From TC-15 sp034437275 (GTDB lineage Bacteria; Chloroflexota; Anaerolineae; Aggregatilineales; Aggregatilineaceae), in contig DAOTUD010000063.1 of assembly GCA_034437275.1 (NCBI GenBank), positions 1 through 44,341 on the forward strand: a DNA stretch of 44,341 bases. Reading direction: 5' to 3'. The notes below the pieces were generated by a model. The model worked only from the letters and a program-made list of their open reading frames with translations, was not told the origin of the DNA and ran no database searches. The translations under genes were made by a program, and so were the position numbers. This document shows, one piece after another, positions 26,046 to 33,298 of this stretch (positions within the stretch are counted from its first letter, which is position 1; each line of letters opens with the position of its first letter).

Positions 26046-27167
26046 ATGCTGAACGCTCGCCCAATCACCGACCGCGACACCTGGAACGCCACCCTGCGCG
26101 ATCTGCCCTGCGCGCACGTGCTGCAAACGTGGGAGTGGGGCGACTTCAAGCAGGGCGAAACCGGCTGGACGCCGGAGCGCTGGGCCTACGCGGATGGCTC
26201 TGGCGTGACGGTCGCGGCGGCGTCCGTACTGACGCGGCGCGTTGGGCCGCTGCGCGTGATGTACGTGCCCAAAGGCCCGGCCCTGGATTATGCCAACGCC
26301 GATCACATCGCGGGCGTGCTCGACCACCTGGAGGGGCTGGCCCGCCAGCGCCGCGCGATCTGGCTCAAGATCGATCCTGACGTGGTGGCTGGGACCGGCA
26401 TCCCCGCCAACGGGCGCAATGATCCGGACCAGGCCGAAAAATACCCCGCCGAGGACGATCCCGCCGGGGGGCGCGTGCTGGCGGCGCTGCGCGAACGCGG
26501 CTGGCGCTGCAGCGCGTCGCAGGTGCAGTTCCGCAACACGATCACCGTCGACCTGTCCCCGGACGAGGATACGCGGCTGATGAACATGAGCCAGAACACG
26601 CGGCGCAAGGTGCGCCAGGGGCCGAAGAAGGACGTCAGCGCGCGCGTGGCCGATCCCGAACGCGACCTACAGGCGTTGTACGACCTGTACCGTGTCACCG
26701 GGGAACGGCAGGGCTTCCTGATCCGCCCGCCGGAGTATTACCGCGCGGCATGGGGGCGCTTCATGCAGGCCGGGCTGGCGACGGCCTTCCTCGCGGAGTG
26801 GGAGGGGCAGCCGTTGGCCGGGCTGGTGCTGTTCCACTTCGGCCCGAAGGCGTGGTATTTCTACGGTATGAGTTCCAACCGCGAGCGCAAGCGGATGCCG
26901 ACCTACCTGCTGCAATGGGAGGCGATGCGCTGGGCCAAAGCGCACGGCTACCGAGTCTACGATTTTTGGGGCGCGCCGGACGTGTTCCACCCCGACGATC
27001 CGATGTGGGGCGTGTACCGCTTCAAGGACGGCTTTGGCGGCACGGTGACGCGCCACATCGGCGCGTGGGATTACGCGCCCAACCGCGCGCTGTACGCGGC
27101 CTACACGCGGCTGATGCCGGCGGTGCTGGGCGTGCTGCGGCGGCTGCGGAAAAAGCGCGCGCGGTGA
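26046..27167 (+). CDS. FemAB-like aminoacyltransferase, paralogue 2
   Basis: A 373-residue relative of the gene at 23373-24401, with aligned blocks HVLQTWEWGDFKQGETGW, NTRRKVRQGPKKDV, KAWYFYGMSSNRERKRMPTY and WGVYRFKDGFGGTVTRHIG. Predicted to transfer amino acids to a peptidoglycan precursor, with the usual caveat that related enzymes act elsewhere. It carries about 30 extra residues in the middle (NDPDQAEKYPAEDDPAGG). GGAGGAACGCCC precedes ATG 26046. Together with paralogue 1 it could add successive residues of an interpeptide bridge, as Fem proteins do in Gram-positives. Confidence 0.85.
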   Translation: MLNARPITDRDTWNATLRDLPCAHVLQTWEWGDFKQGETGWTPERWAYADGSGVTVAAASVLTRRVGPLRVMYVPKGPALDYANADHIAGVLDHLEGLARQRRAIWLKIDPDVVAGTGIPANGRNDPDQAEKYPAEDDPAGGRVLAALRERGWRCSASQVQFRNTITVDLSPDEDTRLMNMSQNTRRKVRQGPKKDVSARVADPERDLQALYDLYRVTGERQGFLIRPPEYYRAAWGRFMQAGLATAFLAEWEGQPLAGLVLFHFGPKAWYFYGMSSNRERKRMPTYLLQWEAMRWAKAHGYRVYDFWGAPDVFHPDDPMWGVYRFKDGFGGTVTRHIGAWDYAPNRALYAAYTRLMPAVLGVLRRLRKKRAR

Positions 27168-27506
27168 CTCCCCCTCGCCCACTTGCACAGAGGGGGGACA
27201 CAGCAAAACATGAAGACCGCAGGTCTGTTAACTAAACCGTATTGGATTAAACCAGCGACACCCGATCCGGCAGGACTACAGCATAGCGTGGAGCCGGATT
27301 CAGGCCCTCATCCCCTAACCCCTTCGCCCTGAGGGCTAAACTTTACCCACATCTTCATTTTTCCGGTTCCGGATGGCCCCCCAGCCCGGCGCGCCAGCGC
27401 CCGTCTCGGATGGAGCGAGGAGAGCGGGAGGGGGTGAGGGCCAACCAGCGAACGATCACGCTATTCTGCAGAGCTACCCCCAAGCCAGGATATCTAGCAT
27501 AAGGCC
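27168..27506. other. Gene-free interval with repeat remnants
   Basis: This 339-bp interval between convergent genes has no credible gene. It holds a diverged family A block at about 27303-27442 (GGCCCTCATCCCC on one side, GGGGGTGAGGGCC on the other) and the right end of family B at 27485-27509. Both are listed as repeats. Confidence 0.6.
27303..27442. repeat. Diverged family A-like element
   Basis: GGCCCTCATCCCC at 27303-27315 and GGGGGTGAGGGCC at 27430-27442 are an imperfect inverted pair, as at the ends of family A. The interior (CTTCATTTTTCCGG, GCGCCAGCGCCC) differs from the other copies. Likely an old or recombined copy. Confidence 0.5.
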
Positions 27507-27509
27507 CTA
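27485..27509. repeat. Solo right end of family B, overlapping a stop codon
   Basis: The 25-bp sequence CCAGGATATCTAGCATAAGG followed by CCCTA matches 23260-23284 with one mismatch. Its last three bases, CTA at 27507-27509, are the stop codon (TAG on the minus strand) of the lipoprotein gene 27507-28190. No matching left end was found nearby. Confidence 0.75.
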
Positions 27510-28190
27510 CTCGTCCTTCGGCAGCGTGCCGCTGAAGCCCACCGTCTCCGCGATCCCCATCAGGTCGGCCTCGAACTGCGCCAGTTCGCCGCTGGCGGTA
27601 AAGGCCAGCATGATCACGTCCCGGTCGCCGGCCAGTTCGACCGCCAGCCCGAAGCCCTCCGCGTTGTCACCGCTGGTCTCGACGCGGTAACCGGGCTTGC
27701 CGCCGACGGTCACGTCCTCGACCTCGCTCACGGTCATGGCGTTGCCCTGGTCGTCCTGGGCGGCGGCGACGATGGGCAGCGTCTCCTGCACGGTGAACGA
27801 TCCGCCCTGGTTGACCATCGCGGTGCCCAGCGGATCGAGCACCAGCAGCACCGCCATGCCAGCATCCGGGCGGCCTCCGTCCAGCGCGGCATCGAGCGCG
27901 GCCTGGCTGTTGGCGACCACCAGCGACATGTCCGCCTCCTGGACGACCCAGCCCTGCGGATAGCTCATCACCAGCCCCCCTTGCGTCATGTAGACTTCCC
28001 AGCCCGGCGCGGCGGCGCCCAGCGTCGGGGCGGGGTCGCCGGGATCGGCATCAGCACCGGCGTCACCGCTGGTGATGTCGCTGCCGTCGTCACTGTCGCT
28101 GCTGGCGTCGTCATCCTGGCAGGCGCTCAGCCCCAGGCTCAGCACGATCAGAATCAGCAGGAAAAAACGTGTCCATTTCATCGATCGCAT
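27507..28190 (-). CDS. PsbP/DcrB-like lipoprotein, array member 1
   Basis: A 227-residue lipoprotein; signal peptide and lipobox LSAC put lipidated Cys at position 24, followed by an acidic Asp/Ser linker to about residue 50. The remainder has a YPQGW motif (VMSYPQGWVVQEADMSLVVA), then VSEVEDVTVGGKPGYRVE and a GELAQFEADLMGIAETVGF ending. That strand-rich pattern, opening with Y-P-x-G-W, matches PsbP/DcrB-like exported domains; ligands are unknown. AGGGGA lies 7 nt before the ATG. Its stop codon lies inside a family B repeat end. Three related proteins follow at 28326-31240, all on this strand. Confidence 0.78.
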   Translation of the reverse strand: MRSMKWTRFFLLILIVLSLGLSACQDDDASSDSDDGSDITSGDAGADADPGDPAPTLGAAAPGWEVYMTQGGLVMSYPQGWVVQEADMSLVVANSQAALDAALDGGRPDAGMAVLLVLDPLGTAMVNQGGSFTVQETLPIVAAAQDDQGNAMTVSEVEDVTVGGKPGYRVETSGDNAEGFGLAVELAGDRDVIMLAFTASGELAQFEADLMGIAETVGFSGTLPKDE

Positions 28191-28258
28191 AACTCGTTCC
28201 CCTTGTGCGAAACAGGTCTCTCAACGAGGGCCAATACTACCCAAAATGCGCCCCAAAC

Positions 28259-28293
28259 CAAAACGCCCCGGCGATGGCGATCACCAGGGGCGT
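28259..28293 (-). terminator. Terminator of array member 2
   Basis: ACGCCCC (28263-28269) pairs with GGGGCGT (28287-28293), with a short T run (28259-28263 read on the minus strand). It lies 33 bp after the member 2 stop codon and about 70 bp before the start of member 1. Confidence 0.65.
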
Positions 28294-28325
28294 GTCGTTA
28301 GCAGTCGGGTAAAACGCGGCGTGTG

Positions 28326-28943
28326 TTAGCTGTCGTCACCCGCGTCGTCAGCGGCATCATCTGCCGGGGCGGAGTAGCTGACGGAGCCGAAAATGTCGAC
28401 CAGCGTGTCTTCGTACTGGTCCAGTTCGCCACTCGCCGCGACGCCAGCCGCCAGGATCACCTGCCCGTCGATTTCGATGCCCATGTACATACCATCGGTT
28501 TCGTCATCGGGCATTGCAAAGCGATAGCCGTCATAGTCGCCGAACGAAGCTTTCTCTAATTCGGGCGTGGTGTCCATGTCAAAGGCCATAGCTTCGGCAG
28601 ACGCCTGCATATATTCATCGAACGACTGGCCTGCCATTGGCTGCGGCGGGAAGATGAACATCCCGACCGCACCCGACTCAAGCGGGTTGTCATCGCTCAT
28701 CGTGTCGATGGCTTTATCGACCACCTCCTGCGAATTGGCGATCACGACCAGCGTCATGCCGGCGTCAGTCTGCTCGGCAGCGGCCCAGTCTTCCGGGTAC
28801 TCAACCGCGATGCCGGTTGAGGCTTCGAAGGACTGCATCGCGCCGCCGTTATCTCCATCATCGTCGTCATCCCCGCACGCGACCAGCGCCATCGGCACCA
28901 CCAGCAGCAACAGGACGACCCACACCACCATTTTCCGCGACAT
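28326..28943 (-). CDS. PsbP/DcrB-like lipoprotein, array member 2
   Basis: A 205-residue lipoprotein with signal peptide and lipobox LVAC (Cys23), then a GDDDDDGDN linker. The domain opens with AVEYPEDWAAAEQT and ends with SGELDQYEDTLVDIFGSVSY, the closing pattern shared by all array members. The C-terminus is an Asp/Ala tail (APADDAADDAGDDS). AAGGAG lies 7 nt before the ATG. The 5' leader contains a near-perfect hairpin at 28975-28998. Secreted and membrane-anchored; ligand unknown. Confidence 0.8.
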   Translation of the reverse strand: MSRKMVVWVVLLLLVVPMALVACGDDDDDGDNGGAMQSFEASTGIAVEYPEDWAAAEQTDAGMTLVVIANSQEVVDKAIDTMSDDNPLESGAVGMFIFPPQPMAGQSFDEYMQASAEAMAFDMDTTPELEKASFGDYDGYRFAMPDDETDGMYMGIEIDGQVILAAGVAASGELDQYEDTLVDIFGSVSYSAPADDAADDAGDDS

Positions 28944-28974
28944 CGTTTTCTCCTTGTTTATTTAAAATGATAGC

Positions 28975-28998
28975 GAGCAGGGCGCTGCGCCGCTGCTC
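28975..28998 (-). promoter_or_regulatory. Leader hairpin before array member 2
   Basis: GAGCAG (28975-28980) with CTGCTC (28993-28998), and the nested GGCGC/GCGCC, make an 11-bp stem with a single mismatch. It ends about 32 bp upstream of the start codon. There is no T run, so RNA stability or a protein-binding site is possible; nothing proves regulation. Confidence 0.35.
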
Positions 28999-29095
28999 AT
29001 GCTTGTACTATATCTAGAATTAACACACTTCAGTTTAATATACAAGACAAACGTGTAAAAAACCTGAAAAAAGGGCACGCGGCAGGGCCAGGATC

Positions 29096-29125
29096 AAAAA
29101 ACTCCCCTGGAACATCCCAGGGGAG
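29096..29125 (-). terminator. Strong intrinsic terminator of array member 3
   Basis: CTCCCCTGG (29102-29110) and CCAGGGGAG (29117-29125) form a perfect 9-bp stem around a 6-nt loop. On the minus strand the stem is followed by TTTTTT (29096-29101). It begins 28 bp after the stop codon. Confidence 0.9.
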
Positions 29126-29152
29126 CATTGCTACCGAAGGAAAACAGCAGGG

Positions 29153-29845
29153 TTAGCTGTCGTCACCAGCATCATCAGCGTCGCCCATGTCGTCGCCAGC
29201 ATCATCGGCGTCGCCCATGTCGTCGCCAGCATCATCAGCGTCGCCCATGTCGTCACCGGCGTCATCAGCCGGGGCAGCATAGGACATGCTCCCGGCGATC
29301 TCGAGCGCGGTGTCTTCGTACTCGTCGAAGCCATCTTCGCCGCCCGCCGCCACCATCAGCGCGAACTGCCCATCACCAAGATCAACGGCCAGGATGAAGC
29401 CCTCTTCGCCATTCTCGCTGGAAATATTGATGCGCGCCGCGCTGTGGTCGCCGACGGTCACGTCTTCGACTTCACCAACCGTCATGTCGTCGTCTTCGAT
29501 CGAGACAGCCATCGCGTTGGCGGCGTCCGCCGGCGTGGCGGCATCACCCATCAGCATGCCCGCGATATCCGGGGCAAACAGCGTCAGGCCGAAGTCGCCT
29601 TTTTCCATTTCGTCGCTTTCGAATGTGCCTTCACGGTTGGCGATCATGATCATGCCTTCGTTGTCCTGGAAGTCCCAGCCGTCCGGGTACTTCAAGCTCA
29701 GGCCGGAGTCGGTGGTGTATTCAGTATCGAGCGATACGTCCCCGTTGCCGCCATCATCGTCATCATCGCCGCACGCCACGAGCGCCATCGGCACGATCAG
29801 CAACAGCACGACCAACAGCAGTACACTACGTTTCGGAAACATCAT
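29153..29845 (-). CDS. PsbP/DcrB-like lipoprotein with acidic repeat tail, array member 3
   Basis: A 230-residue lipoprotein (signal peptide ending LVAC, Cys25). The module opens with LSLKYPDGWDFQDNEGMIMI, continues with VGEVEDVTVGDHSAARIN and closes with GFDEYEDTALEIAGSMSYA. The last 40 residues repeat DDAGDDMGDA three to four times (see 29161-29270). The shared terminal DDAGDDS with member 2 and similar DNA at both 3' ends indicate duplication. An AGGAGG site lies just before two adjacent ATGs (29845, 29842). Function unknown. Confidence 0.8.
   Translation of the reverse strand: MMFPKRSVLLLVVLLLIVPMALVACGDDDDDGGNGDVSLDTEYTTDSGLSLKYPDGWDFQDNEGMIMIANREGTFESDEMEKGDFGLTLFAPDIAGMLMGDAATPADAANAMAVSIEDDDMTVGEVEDVTVGDHSAARINISSENGEEGFILAVDLGDGQFALMVAAGGEDGFDEYEDTALEIAGSMSYAAPADDAGDDMGDADDAGDDMGDADDAGDDMGDADDAGDDS
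29161..29270 (-). repeat. 30-bp tandem repeat coding for an acidic tail
   Basis: Three near-identical 30-bp units at 29161-29190, 29191-29220 and 29221-29250, plus a partial fourth, each encode DDAGDDMGDA on the minus strand. Units differ by only one to three bases, so recent slippage is likely and copy number may vary among strains. Confidence 0.9.
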
Positions 29846-29990
29846 GTCCCCTCCTGGAGGATAGTCAAACAAAATGCCAGCCATTGCTAGCATTGTTAGA
29901 AATATCATAGGTTAGAGAATAATGCAATACCCAAGTTAGTAAAAATCAGCGAATCACGATTTTGGATGTCTCTTGCGCCGATTCAGCCCT

Positions 29991-30014
29991 CCCTTCCGAC
30001 GCCAGTCGGAAGGG
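29991..30014. repeat. Short palindrome, family A-like remnant
   Basis: CCCTTCCGAC and GTCGGAAGGG form a perfect 10-bp stem with a GCCA loop. The following GTGAGGGCC (30014-30022) and the preceding CAGCCCTC resemble the ends of family A elements, so this is probably a remnant. It lies between members 3 and 4 of the lipoprotein array. Confidence 0.5.
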
Positions 30015-30055
30015 TGAGGGCCATTCAACGAATCCGTGACTCACTGAAAATTGTT

Positions 30056-30086
30056 AAAAGCCCCGGAATCGCGCGGATCCCGGGGC
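30056..30086 (-). terminator. Terminator of array member 4
   Basis: GCCCCGG (30060-30066) pairs with CCGGGGC (30080-30086); on the minus strand it is followed by TTTTAACAATTTTC. It begins 17 bp beyond the stop codon of the two-domain gene. Confidence 0.75.
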
Positions 30087-30103
30087 GGTGTCGCTCGTCG
30101 TGC

Positions 30104-31240
30104 CTACTCGAAGGACATGCTCTCGGCAACGGCGAGGGCGGCGTCTTCGTACATCTCGAAGCCCTCTGGCCCACCGATGGCCATGATCATGCCGAGCTGC
30201 CCATCGCCAAAGTCGAAGACCAGCGCGAAGCCTTCGGAGTCCGGCGTGGTGAAGCTGGCGCGGGCGGCCTCGTTGCCGTTGACGGTCGTTATTTCGGTTT
30301 CGCTGAATTCGATGTCTGGGTCATCCCCGGCCAGGATCGGCAGCGTTTCGTCCAGCGCGTCAGCCGGCGCAGGGGACGTGACCAGCAGGCTCATGATGTC
30401 CGGGCCAAGCACGATGATGCCCAGGCCATCTTCGGGCAGTACGGGCGCGATCGCGGCTTCTTCGCTGTTGGCCAGCAGGACCAGCCCGGTCGCGTCTTCT
30501 TCCAGGAACCAGTCTTCAGGATACTCGAAGGTCAGGCCGCCGGCGGTGGTGTACGATGCCATGCCGTCCGCCGCCATGTCGTCGTCGTCGCCCATGTCGC
30601 CATCGTCGCCGTCAGCGTCCATGTCGTCGTCATCGCCGCCGTCAGCGTCCATGTCGCCGGCGTCGGCGAGCTCCACACTCGCGATAATCGCCAGCAGCGT
30701 GTCTTCGAAGTCTTCCATCTCGCCAGTAGCCGTCATGCCCGCCGTCAAGACAATCGTGTCGTTGGGGCCTTCGTAGGCGATGAAAATGCCGTCGGTCACG
30801 TCGTCGGCGATGTCCACGCGGAAGGCGTCGGTGCCGTCCAGGTCGATTTCTTCGATGTCACCGATGATCATGGCGGGATCATCGTTTTGGGCGGTGACCA
30901 GGCTCAGTACTTCGGAGACTTCCATCCCACCGGCGGGAATGCCAGGGAAGATGATCACGCCGGCCTCGCCGGGCTGCGGGTCCTGATCGTCGTCGCGCTC
31001 CAGCAGGGCGGGATCGTTGAAGATTTCGATGCTGCCGTCGTCCGGGTTTTCCTCGGCAACCCAGCCTTCGGGGAACATCACCGTCGCGCCGGAAGTCGCC
31101 TCGAAGACCTCAGTCAGTTCGTCCCCGTCACCATCCTGGGGGGTGACGGCTGGCGCGGTATCTGGCACTTGGGCGGCAATCGTCAGTGGCAGCGACAGCA
31201 CCAGGAGCAGCAGCAGTGCAAAGCGCAGTTGTTTGGACAT
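30104..31240 (-). CDS. Two-domain PsbP/DcrB-like secreted protein, array member 4
   Basis: A 378-residue exported protein; the signal peptide (FALLLLLVLSLPLTIAAQ) has no lipobox Cys, so it is probably released or peripherally held, unlike the other three. It contains two copies of the module: residues about 40-205 (TVMFPEGWVAEENPDDG, ending GEMEDFEDTLLAIIASVEL) and about 235-378 (TFEYPEDWFLEEDATGLVLL, ending GFEMYEDAALAVAESMSFE). The linker (about 206-235) is nearly all Asp, Gly, Ala and Met and repeats DMDADG/DMGDDDD. A strong minus-strand promoter at 31421-31449 would give a leader of about 170 nt. Function unknown. Confidence 0.8.
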   Translation of the reverse strand: MSKQLRFALLLLLVLSLPLTIAAQVPDTAPAVTPQDGDGDELTEVFEATSGATVMFPEGWVAEENPDDGSIEIFNDPALLERDDDQDPQPGEAGVIIFPGIPAGGMEVSEVLSLVTAQNDDPAMIIGDIEEIDLDGTDAFRVDIADDVTDGIFIAYEGPNDTIVLTAGMTATGEMEDFEDTLLAIIASVELADAGDMDADGGDDDDMDADGDDGDMGDDDDMAADGMASYTTAGGLTFEYPEDWFLEEDATGLVLLANSEEAAIAPVLPEDGLGIIVLGPDIMSLLVTSPAPADALDETLPILAGDDPDIEFSETEITTVNGNEAARASFTTPDSEGFALVFDFGDGQLGMIMAIGGPEGFEMYEDAALAVAESMSFE

Positions 31241-31420
31241 GTTGTTTTCCTCTCTATCTCTCTTAAGATTGGGGCCAGAGCATCAGGCATTGTCGCTCTG
31301 TTAGGGGCCGTTTGCTAAGGCCTTTACCGGTCCGCAGCAGGGTTGCAACGAGAGGTGAATTCCTTATCAAATGACCGCTACTGTTTTGTCGAGACGGTTG
31401 GTCCCATGTCTCGCCTCTAG

Positions 31421-31449
31421 AATATACACTAAAGGCCGGTTTCGTCCAA
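31421..31449 (-). promoter_or_regulatory. Promoter of array member 4
   Basis: On the minus strand, TTGGAC (31449-31444) and TATATT (31426-31421) are separated by exactly 17 bp. The -35 matches the one seen before ftsQ. A start near 31414 gives a leader of about 170 nt. Confidence 0.65.
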
Positions 31450-31548
31450 GATAGGGGTGGGGAAGTGATTGCAAATCTGTTAGAGTTGCGTTTTGTATTC
31501 GCTGAGGGCTGTGCTAGAATGGTGGACGGCGACGCGCAGATGGGATAA

Positions 31549-31577
31549 TTGCCCAACCCCCGGGTGACTGTTATACT
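31549..31577 (+). promoter_or_regulatory. Candidate promoter of nuoA
   Basis: TTGCCC (31549-31554) and TATACT (31572-31577) are 17 bp apart; transcription would begin about 70 nt before the nuoA start codon. A second, weaker pair (TTGTAT 31493-31498, TAGAAT 31515-31520) lies upstream. Confidence 0.5.
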
Positions 31578-31650
31578 AGCCCATCGTTGCTCATCAACTG
31601 TTAATGTTGCTTTTTTCCGTCCACGTATGCGCTGGAGGGCGGCACGACGA

Positions 31651-32010
31651 ATGAGTGTGAATGAATGGATTTTTATCGGATTGTTTTTTGCGCTGGGCTG
31701 GACGTTGCCCGCCATCCCCATTGTCTTTAGCAAGTGGCTTAGTCCCAAACGGCCCAACCGGATCAAAGAAGAGACGTACGAGTGCGGGATCGAAACGCAT
31801 GGCGAAACCTGGACGCAGTTCCGCGCACAGTATTACGTGTTTGGGCTGGTGTTTGTGGTGTTCGACGTCGAGTTGATTTTCCTGTTCCCCTGGGCGCTGG
31901 CCTATAATGCGCTGGGGTTGTTTGCGCTGTTTGAGATGTTCGTCTTCATCTTGCTGCTGGTGGTGGCGCTGGTCTACACCTGGCGCAAGGGCGCGTTGGA
32001 ATGGGCGTAA
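31651..32010 (+). CDS. nuoA: NADH-quinone oxidoreductase subunit A
   Basis: A 119-residue membrane subunit of complex I (ND3-like). Three helices flank the conserved loop YECGIETHGETWTQFRAQYYV, followed by VVFDVELIFLFPWA; the Cys/Glu loop lies near the quinone site. The start at 31651 gives the family-typical length; GGAGG lies 13 nt before. A strong intrinsic terminator follows the stop codon, and nuoB, C and D do not follow. The next gene is nuoH. Confidence 0.95.
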   Translation: MSVNEWIFIGLFFALGWTLPAIPIVFSKWLSPKRPNRIKEETYECGIETHGETWTQFRAQYYVFGLVFVVFDVELIFLFPWALAYNALGLFALFEMFVFILLLVVALVYTWRKGALEWA

Positions 32011-32021
32011 CTAACGAAGCT

Positions 32022-32046
32022 GCCGGTCATGGTTACCGGCTTTTTT
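32022..32046 (+). terminator. Intrinsic terminator or attenuator between nuoA and nuoH
   Basis: GCCGGT (32022-32027) and ACCGGC (32035-32040) flank a 7-nt loop, immediately followed by TTTTTT (32041-32046). It sits in the 58-bp gap between nuoA and nuoH. It could end most nuoA transcripts or lower expression of the downstream genes. Confidence 0.8.
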
Positions 32047-32068
32047 GCCTATCGCCGGAGAAGGTTGC

Positions 32069-33289
32069 ATGACAGATATTTTAGTTGACATTGGCTTTTC
32101 CCACGATTGGGCGGTGCTGATCGCCAAGTCGATCGGTGTGTTCGTGGTCGGCGCGTTTGGCCTGCTGTGGACGCTGCTCGGCATCTGGATCGAGCGCAAG
32201 CTGGCCGGGCGCGTCCAGGACCGGCCCGGCCCGAACCGCGTCGGCCCCTTTGGGCTGATCCAGTCCATCGCCGATACCATCAAGATTTTGCTCAAGGAAG
32301 ATATTGTGCCCAAAGGCGCGGACCGCTGGGTGTTCAACCTGGCCCCGATCCTGTCGGTGCTGTCCGTGATCCTGATCTGGGCGGTGATCCCGTTCGGACC
32401 GGGGCTGATCGGCGTCGATCTGAGCATCGGCGTGGTGTACATTCTCGGCGTCGGGTCGCTGGGCGCGATTGCGGTCATCATGGCCGGCTGGGCCAGCAAC
32501 AACAAGTTCGCGCTGATCGGCGCCTTCCGCGCGACGGCGCAGCTCGTCAGCTATGAGGTGCCGATGGTGCTCTCGCTGATGGTGCCCGTGCTCCTGTCCG
32601 GGTCGCTGCGCACGCAGTCGATTGTCGAGGCGCAGCACATTATGTACCTCTTCGCGGTCCCGCTGACGCTGCTGATCTTCCTGATCTCCAGCCAGGCCGA
32701 ACTGGGGCGCGGCCCCTTCGACCTGATGGAAGCCGAGTCGGAGCTTGTGGCCGGGTTCCACGTTGAATATTCCGGCATGAAGTTCGGCATGTTCTATGTC
32801 GGCGAATTCCTGCACGCCTTCACCGTCGGCGTGCTGGCGGCGGTGTTCTTCCTGGGCGGCTGGCGCGGTCCCTGGGCCGAAGATGTGGTGATCCTGGGCT
32901 TCCCGATCCTGGGCTTCTTCTACCTGATGATCAAGAGCCTGATCGCCTACACCGTGATGATCTGGGTGCGCATGACGCTGCCCCGCCTGCGGATCGACCA
33001 ACTGCTGGACATGAACTGGAAATTCTTTGTGCCGCTGAGCCTGATCAACCTGCTGGTCGTCGCCTTCGTGTGGAAGGCGATCCCCAACACCGCCTCGATC
33101 AGCAACTTTGGCGAGGCGCTGGGGCCGACGTTGATCCTGTTGGCGGTGAATCTGGCGATGATTTTGGGCATCGGGGCGGTACTGCGCCAGCAGGGCCGCC
33201 GCGAACGTGCGCGCATCGACGCCCGGCGCGGGCCGGTCGCTGACCCGCGTGTCGGGACGGACGCCGTACCGGTCGAAGCTGGTGACTAG
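32069..33289 (+). CDS. nuoH: NADH-quinone oxidoreductase subunit H
   Basis: A 406-residue ND1-like subunit that links the quinone site to the antiporter arm. Motifs include GIWIERKLAGRVQDRPGPNR near the N-terminus, RGPFDLMEAESELVAGFHVE in the middle and RLRIDQLLDMNWKFFVPLSL toward the C-terminus. About eight transmembrane helices are expected. A 40-residue basic tail (RRERARIDARRG) extends past the last helix. GGAGAAGG precedes ATG 32069. NuoI, which normally lies between nuoH and nuoJ, is missing; nuoJ starts 9 bp later. Confidence 0.96.
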   Translation: MTDILVDIGFSHDWAVLIAKSIGVFVVGAFGLLWTLLGIWIERKLAGRVQDRPGPNRVGPFGLIQSIADTIKILLKEDIVPKGADRWVFNLAPILSVLSVILIWAVIPFGPGLIGVDLSIGVVYILGVGSLGAIAVIMAGWASNNKFALIGAFRATAQLVSYEVPMVLSLMVPVLLSGSLRTQSIVEAQHIMYLFAVPLTLLIFLISSQAELGRGPFDLMEAESELVAGFHVEYSGMKFGMFYVGEFLHAFTVGVLAAVFFLGGWRGPWAEDVVILGFPILGFFYLMIKSLIAYTVMIWVRMTLPRLRIDQLLDMNWKFFVPLSLINLLVVAFVWKAIPNTASISNFGEALGPTLILLAVNLAMILGIGAVLRQQGRRERARIDARRGPVADPRVGTDAVPVEAGD

Positions 33290-33298
33290 GAGGGCCGT

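Larger units (their letters stand above)
31241..31650. other. Divergent intergenic region with opposing promoters
   Basis: This 410-bp stretch lies between array member 4 (minus) and nuoA (plus). It has a good minus-strand promoter (31421-31449) and a plausible plus-strand promoter (31549-31577). No open frame with a credible start was found. The leader toward 31241 has no recognised riboswitch. Confidence 0.6.

Noticed and set aside
23137..27509. Complete insertion sequence with transposase
   Set aside because: Only short non-coding repeats with inverted ends were found; no DDE, HUH or serine recombinase motif occurs in any frame nearby.
29161..29270. Possible CRISPR-like array of 30-bp repeats
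   Set aside because: Units are directly adjacent without spacers, are in frame and encode DDAGDDMGDA. No cas genes are present.
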